Below, one piece after another: positions 58,261 through 64,000 of a stretch of 64,000 nt of DNA. The notes under the pieces are model-generated. The model ran no database searches. It was not told where the DNA came from and worked only from the letters and a program-made list of their open reading frames with translations. Source of the DNA: Cyathus striatus. Taxonomy: Eukaryota > Basidiomycota > Agaricomycetes > Agaricales > Nidulariaceae. The stretch lies in NCBI GenBank assembly GCA_025738555.1, contig JAOVFP010000007.1:2542001-2606000 (forward strand). Reading direction: 5' to 3'. Numbering within the stretch: the stretch's first letter is position 1; each line of letters begins with the position of its first letter. The translations under genes were made by a program, and so were the position numbers.

Positions 58261-59313
58261 GGTAACGCATTCAAATCACGTCGCCACCAATATCGCACAG
58301 ATCACCCCTCTATCGTTCCAAGCGTCGTCGAAACCACCTCCATGCCTTTCCTACACAATCCCTCCCATATCCCACAATGAAACACATTCATCCCAGTTGC
58401 GTCTTCAGCTCCCAACCCCCACGTCCACTCACAACCCCCACAAACAAACACTCATCACCCAAAAAATCAACCCTCAAAACGCCCCTCCCAATTAGTCCCC
58501 TATCACCTGCACAACGTACTGTCGCAGCGCAAGTCAGTTCGCCCCTCTTCCTACTCCCTAGCGCATCAGTGTAATACTTCCCCGGCGTATTGGTTCTTGG
58601 AGCTCTTCATATAAGCACAGAAGGAGGTCAAATATGGTGATTCCGCTGCGGGTTGAGGCTCGTATCGGTATGGACCAGGGTAGGAGAGGGTGTGTAAGGG
58701 AGAGGAATTGGAGAGGTGGCAGGAGGGCGATTTGGTAGAGTGTAATTTGGGGAATTCTTGGAGGTGGGGGGAGGCGTAAGTCGTAAGAAATACTGTGGTG
58801 TCCTCCTGCGTCCAAGTAAGAGGAGATTGTACGTTCGTGATCGCAAGATGTAACAGATGTCGACCAAGAAGGCCACTGAGCTCTGAGTAGGAATCGAAAG
58901 CGGCCACGGAGGGAGGGGGCAATATAGTCTTCCCTCCAGTCTTTCGGGCGCTTCATGAGATTGTCCTCGCTGAACGTGTCGTTGCCCCCTATATGACTCC
59001 GACTCCTAGGCGCACCGATTGAACGATAAAACCCCCCTGAATGAAGGAGAGCGTAGAATATAGGCTGATACACCTCGCCTCCCCCAAAAATCCAGCCTCG
59101 CTCCTGCACTCGCGGGCCTAGCGAGTGGACTCTGCTGTGAAGGGGGAACCAACCAACTCGGCACCGGCCCCGAGTTTGAATATGATAGTGGGGGAGGAGA
59201 AACGAAGGGAGGTAGATCCCATACAGTTGGACTGGTAGGCGAGTGGAGTGCCGCTGGCCAGGAAGTTGGTTGGTGCCATGGCGAGAATTTATACTACTGC
59301 CTCTTGAACACAA
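58260..59313 (-). pseudogene. DUF6699-like copy with a single frameshift, tail-to-tail partner B
   Basis: The frame at 58,558-59,313 is open for 251 codons and contains DTFSEDNLMKRPKDWREDY and the domain ISSYLDAGGHHSISYDLRLP through LLLCLYEELQEPIR. One extra base near 58,578 shifts the frame before the YYTDAL motif, and the rest of the domain (FLG-type motif) lies in another frame down to 58,260. The N-terminus is replaced at 59,290 by the promoter-side repeat. Confidence 0.75.
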
Positions 59314-59470
59314 AAATTGGGCTGAGGATTATCGTAGAGTTACAACACTATTACTAATATTCAAATCCAGCTGCGCAACGATAACGTTGAACATAAGTTG
59401 TGATGGTTAGAGATCGCATAAGAGAGACCTACCGATTCACTTCACCAACTCCTCGTCTGCGTATTTAAGA
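59290..59470. repeat. Promoter-side repeat of DUF6699-like family, third copy
   Basis: Matches 170-345 and 42,990-43,200, with a cacgtgac box near 59,473. Confidence 0.7.
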
Positions 59471-59479
59471 TCACGTGAC

Positions 59480-61190
59480 TATTCCGAACGCATAGACCAC
59501 CCTTATCCATCATTCCAAACGATGATGAATCCACCACGCCAGACCCCACACAATCCTCTCCTCAATCCAACGGCATATCAAATTCATTGCCTTCCTAGTC
59601 TTCAAATCACTCCCCCCACGTCCCCCCACAACCCCCGAATACACACACTCCCCGCCCGAGAAATCGACCTTCAGCACACCCCGTCACCCCCTCCAAGGAG
59701 CCCCCAATCCCCCAATCCCCCGCACACTTTACTATCGTCGATTGATCCGACTTGCTCCTCTCCCTACTCCCTAACGCGTCGGTGTAACATCCACTTTGTT
59801 GAATTGGTTCCTGGAGTTCCTCGTACAGAGATAGAAGCAGGTTGGATGTAGTAATTCCGCTGGGGATGCCGGCGCGTATGGGTATGGACTACGAAAGTAG
59901 AGGGAGAGGGATTGGAGTGGAGCAAGAGGGCGAGTTGGTAGAGTGTTATTTGGGGAATACTTGGGGGTGGAGAGACGGAGGTCATAAGATGTGCTGCGGT
60001 GGCCTTCTGCTTCTAGCTACGGGTTTATTGTGTGTTGTCGTTCATGAGATCTGAAAGACATTGAGCATAAGTGTGGAGGGGGAAGCGATAGTAGCCTCGG
60101 AGAGAGGGAGTAACGTACCCCTCCCTCCAGTCTTTCGGGCATTTCGCGAGATTGTCCTCGCTGAATGCGTTGGTGCCTCGTGTCCGATTTCGACACCGTG
60201 GTGCGCCCATGGAATGATACAGCCCTCCTCCTCCGCTTCCTCCTGAAGCATATTGAATACAAAGCGACTCCTCTCCCTGAACCCTTGGACTCTCTCCCAA
60301 CCTCGCACCCGCACGAGCACTCGTAGGCCTAGCAAGCCTTCTCAGTGGAGGTAGTCGGACAAGTCAACTCGGCATGTGCACTGAGTTCGAATATGACAGT
60401 GGAGGAGTAGGGACGAGGGGGAACATCCCATACGGTGGGACTCGTAGGCGTGTAGAGTGCCGCTGGGCAGGAAGTTGGTGGGTGCCAAGGTGAGGAGGGG
60501 GCTTGCTATGGACTAGCGGAAGCGTTCCATGGGAAAGTGGGCGCTTTCCAGGAGGAGTGTAGGCGTATGAGCTGGGAGGGGGGCATTACCTCCTACTGAG
60601 GGACCGAATGCGGGGTTGGACCACCCTGATTGGGTGCCGTTGCCTGCAGGGATTGGGCATGGTCTGAAGCGTGCGTGTGACTGAGACTGTGATCGAGGGA
60701 GTAGGACGGTGGAGTGGAAGTAGAGGTGGTAGGGAAGAGGGAAATGGAAGAGGGGAGAAGGGGAGGAAGGAACGGTGCTCGAGCTTGAGTGGGAAGAGAA
60801 TGTAATCGTTGTTCTGTCAGCCAAGATCGCCTGTTGTACGACGAGACTCACATCAGTATAATTCGTAGGTGATATAAAAGCACGCACTGTTCATCCAAAC
60901 ATATCTGCTGTAGGCTAAACCTATCCTTAAGCGCCTATCCCAGCAATCCCATACCTTCGAATCACACAGGCCCTTTTCGCGCGTATAATTTGCTGTCAAG
61001 TAGAGTGGTAGTAAGTGACAGAGGGAGAAAGTGACTTGAGAGGTAGTAAATCGCGGTGAGAGAACAACGGGCGAGGTCGGGAATTGCCGAACGCGTGACT
61101 TCCATCTCGGCCCCGGCCCCAGACCGGCTGGCACGAGGCCTCCGCCGCCTATAGGCTTTCGGCAGCTGCAAGCATCTAAATTCTCTCATC
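59480..61190 (-). pseudogene. DUF6699-like pseudogene with long N-terminal flank
   Basis: C-terminal pieces are read at 59,764-59,985 (PPPSIPQITLYQLALLLHSN), the TNAFSEDNLAKCPKDWREGY block at 60,025-60,300, and the N-terminal SGWSNPAFGPSVGGNAP at 60,513-60,887. Each lies in a different frame. Colinear with the other family members. Confidence 0.72.
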
Positions 61191-61199
61191 GCTTTCACT

Positions 61200-61790
61200 A
61201 TCTCGACATCTGCGATTACTTATCTTGCCACGAGATCAGGTGAGAGCACCAGTTCTCGAGCTTTCGCACATGGCTTTCACCGGAATTCGAAGTATCCCAG
61301 GTGAAAATGGATACTGTTCGTTCTTTTCATGCTCTTCGAGTAAATGTGCCCTTACAGTTCAGAATCGTTAATAATCAAGAAGGGAGATGATGAACACCAA
61401 TCGTCAGCTTCGTTGTCGGAAGTGTCGGTTTACCAGATTAGATTGTAACCGAAATGTGAACAAGTGCATTCGCCTCACGAGTTGAAGATTCAGTAAAGAT
61501 AACATGTGTGGCTCACTGCGCAGATCCTCTTCTGAGGGTATCGCACAGTCACTGGAGAAGATTCTGCGACAAAATCAACTGGAGCAAAAATAGAATATCG
61601 ATGACATTGTCCAGGCCGAACGGAATGCACTGCACAACAGCAATATGGAGAGGAGCAATAATGTCTGCTCACCTGATAGCTGGCCAAGCGTAAAGCGTGG
61701 ATGGAAGCAAATGTGGGAGCTTTATGGACAACCTGGTACTTACGTTGCCTAGGCTGCATTTTCTAAGAGCTTATGGATAGAGACATTAGT
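61200..61790. repeat. Duplicated spacer upstream of NLR gene 4
   Basis: 61,205-61,520 repeats 6,897-7,228; 61,530-61,760 repeats 9,346-9,520 with the coding-like remnant noted there. No intact gene. Confidence 0.65.
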
Positions 61791-62191
61791 CTGCTCTACA
61801 CATTACAACTTTTGTCATATCGATCCTTCATGTATGAACCAAACGCAATTGCGAAGAACGATGGGATACTCGTACTCATAAGTCATGTTCCCCGTTCGTC
61901 TCATGGGTATAGAACTTTGCTGGCAACTTCCACGCGAAGATGAATAACTATAAAAATAGTGTGCTTGCTTTCCCAAACACAGCGAGACATAGCGCTAGAT
62001 GTGAAAGTTATACTTATAATTAGCTAGGTGACAGCGACAGTGTGAATGTAACTACTAAAAATGGCGATAACGATGGGTATGACTTGATCTTTATCAAGAA
62101 AATCTAGAACATTTATGGGTGCCTGATACAGATTCAGAAGATAGAGTTTGATTCGGTCGAAGACTACATCACACACTGGCCGCATATAAAG
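61790..62191 (+). promoter_or_regulatory. NLR upstream module and TATA box of gene 4
   Basis: Conserved module (61,790-62,060) plus catataaag at 62,183-62,191, 51 bases before the ATG, the same spacing as at gene 1. Confidence 0.65.
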
Positions 62192-62241
62192 ATAAGATGC
62201 TCATCAATGCACATTGCAGTGCATTCCCCTTGTCTTTCAAC

Positions 62242-64000
62242 ATGTCTTCTGGAGTATTTCCAAATGCAAGTAACTTTGTGCAAAATCAACCTATTATGAT
62301 AGATAAACCCAATTATTATGTCAATTCTCAGGTAAACCATATTTGAGAGTGTATTTGTGTATTGTCTTTCAAATATTTACTGCTCCAGGTCAACATAGCC
62401 AATGATGGGCAACTATCTCCAATTCAACAAACACCTCCATGTACAAGCCAAATGTTTACAGGACAAGAACAATATCTCGAAGCCCTGAAGAAACATTTTA
62501 AGCCTGAGATTTCAAATGATTTATCCAGAAAATATTTTCTTCTTTATGGAATGGGAGGAATTGGTAAAACACAAATCTGTCTAAAGTTTATAGATGACAC
62601 AGAAGACTTGTAGGTTAATATTAATATACAATCAATGGAATATTAACTCTTGTACAGCTATATCTACACATTTTGGATTGATACCTCTTCAGAAGATACT
62701 GTGTTACAGAGTCTTAGGGATATCTTCAAAACATATCTTGCAGTGCAGAGATTGGAATTTTCTCCAGCTGTGGTGCTCAATTGGATATCAATTCAAAAGT
62801 GCAGATGGTTGATGATCTTTGATAATGCTGATGGTCACCCAAAAAATGTGGAGAACTTCCTACCACCTAAGAATAAGGGAAATATATTGATCACAAGCAG
62901 AAATCATGAACTAAGAAAAATAACGACAGCTGATCACTCAATGGAGGTTACAGAAATGAGTGAAGATACTGCTGTATCTCTACTACTGAAAGTTTGTGGG
63001 CTCTCTAAACAATATGAAATATATGAAAATGTGGCCAAAGAAATAGTCTCAGAGCTTTATGGGCTTCCACTTGCTATTGATCATGCAGGAGCATATATAC
63101 AATCTGGTTGTGACATGACAGAATTTAAGAGTGTTTACAAGAAGCACAGAGCAAAGTTAATGAACAACAAAACATTTTGTGGTGCATCAAAGTATGACAA
63201 AACTGTTTATGGCACTTGGGAAATTTCATTTCAGAAAATAAAAGATATATCACAACACGTGACACAATATGACACAGCATGTGCAGCCAAATATGCACTT
63301 AATATTATAAACATCTGTGCCTTTCTTCACCATGAAAACATTCCTCAAATGATATTTCAAAGAGCAGCTGAAAACTACCATGTAACACTTGCTGAATATA
63401 CTGATGAAAGTGCATTTTCTTTCTTTCGGAATATGAGTAAAGATTTGTTGAATTTGGATGATAATGAAGATTGGAATTATTATTTATTCACTGAAGCAAT
63501 TGCAATGCTCTTATCATATTCATTAATAAAAAAACATGTTGGCACAAAATATTATAATCTACACCCAGTAATTCAGCATTGGTGTCAAGATAGACTATCA
63601 ATTACTGAAAAAAAAAAATGGATTTTTAATACTAGTGAAATATTAGCAATGTCAATAAGATATGAGAATACACTGGAGGAATATGCATATGATCACACAA
63701 TTATAGTTCATGTTATTAATATTCTCTCATGTGAAGAGGAATTATACAGCAACCAAGACTACATAGTTTTATGGAAGTTAGCAGCTGTATTAAACAAAAT
63801 TGGTATATATAAAATAGAAATGAATGTAAGAGAAAGAATAGTTAAAATAACAAAACAGATTTATACAGAAGAGCATCCTGTCACTCTTAAAAGTATTATC
63901 TATCTTGCATGTACATATGAGTCTCTTGGAAGATTAAAAGAAGCAGAGGAATTGGAAGTGCCAGCCTTAGAAATTATTACCAGAGTACTGGGCAAGGAGC
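62242..64000 (+). CDS. NB-ARC/TPR STAND protein (NLR-like), runs off the window
   Basis: Exons 62242-62331 and 62389-62609, and exon 3 from 62,658 open to the last base; introns 57 and 48 nt. The N-terminus MSSGVFPNASNFVQNQPIMI carries the shared short motif. NB-ARC boxes are all present: GMGGIGKT, a Walker B LMIFDNAD, ITSRN, GLPLAIDHAG and LHPVIQHW. TPR units start near 63,860 (EEHPVTL) and continue at the edge with a second unit. I saw no stop or frameshift in the 1,343 exon-3 bases visible. It is closely related to the 10,040 gene and probably the functional member of the group. It contains few CpG, but more than gene 1. Confidence 0.9.

Overview
The window looks like a gene-poor, repeat-rich stretch of a filamentous fungal genome, most likely a mushroom-forming basidiomycete (Agaricomycetes). 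The grounds are 47-60 nt GT-AG introns, NB-ARC/TPR STAND proteins with the basidiomycete repeat EHPxTLxSMxNLAxTYxxLGKxKEAEeLEV, a basidiomycete-type DUF6699-like gene family, an NST1 homologue, and a tyrosine-recombinase retrotransposon. All calls come from reading the sequence by eye. No database search was run.

Layout. 170-7,000: remnant of a DUF6699-type copy split by a long insertion that holds an inverted-repeat element (459-1418) and a minus-strand DIRS/Ngaro-like retrotransposon (about 1,791-6,339; gag, RT-RNase H, tyrosine recombinase). 8,000-8,700: minus-strand DUF6699-like pseudogene. 10,040-15,260: a long NB-ARC/TPR gene cut in two by a solo LTR (12,990-13,598, TSD ggaaa). 20,175-21,990: CpG-decayed tandem 5' fragments of the DUF6699-like family. 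22,647-23,545: NLR copy with a large internal deletion. 24,836-31,340: NLR pseudogene split by a 3.66 kb hAT-like insertion (26,925-30,581), which carries a minisatellite and a nested 1.9 kb TIR element. 32,029-32,365: small TA-flanked MITE. 38,408-41,313: best preserved DUF6699-like gene, broken by a 1.53 kb Mutator-like element with a 9 bp TSD. 42,413-42,946: 5'-truncated LINE with a 13 bp TSD. 43,200-46,000 and 49,118-52,600: more DUF6699-like pseudogenes. 47,412-48,909: three-exon gene for a probable tail-anchored membrane protein. 53,622-56,029 (minus): NST1-like gene whose 3' part is fused to a homologue of that tail-anchored protein. 57,014-61,190: DUF6699-like pseudogenes, two of them tail to tail. 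62,242-64,000: an apparently intact NLR running off the window.

How it fits together. Two families expanded together: plus-strand NLR genes, each with a conserved upstream module and TATA box, and DUF6699-like genes. The NLRs and the two tail-anchored proteins share a short motif of the type GxFxxAxxFxIxxxxFxxxxxxV next to an intron, which suggests a receptor/partner relationship (inference). About 10.3-32.5 kb is almost devoid of CpG except inside recent insertions, while the paralogous sequence at 49.9-52.6 kb is CpG-rich. This points to local methylation-driven or RIP-like decay of the NLR cluster, with the transposons inserting later.
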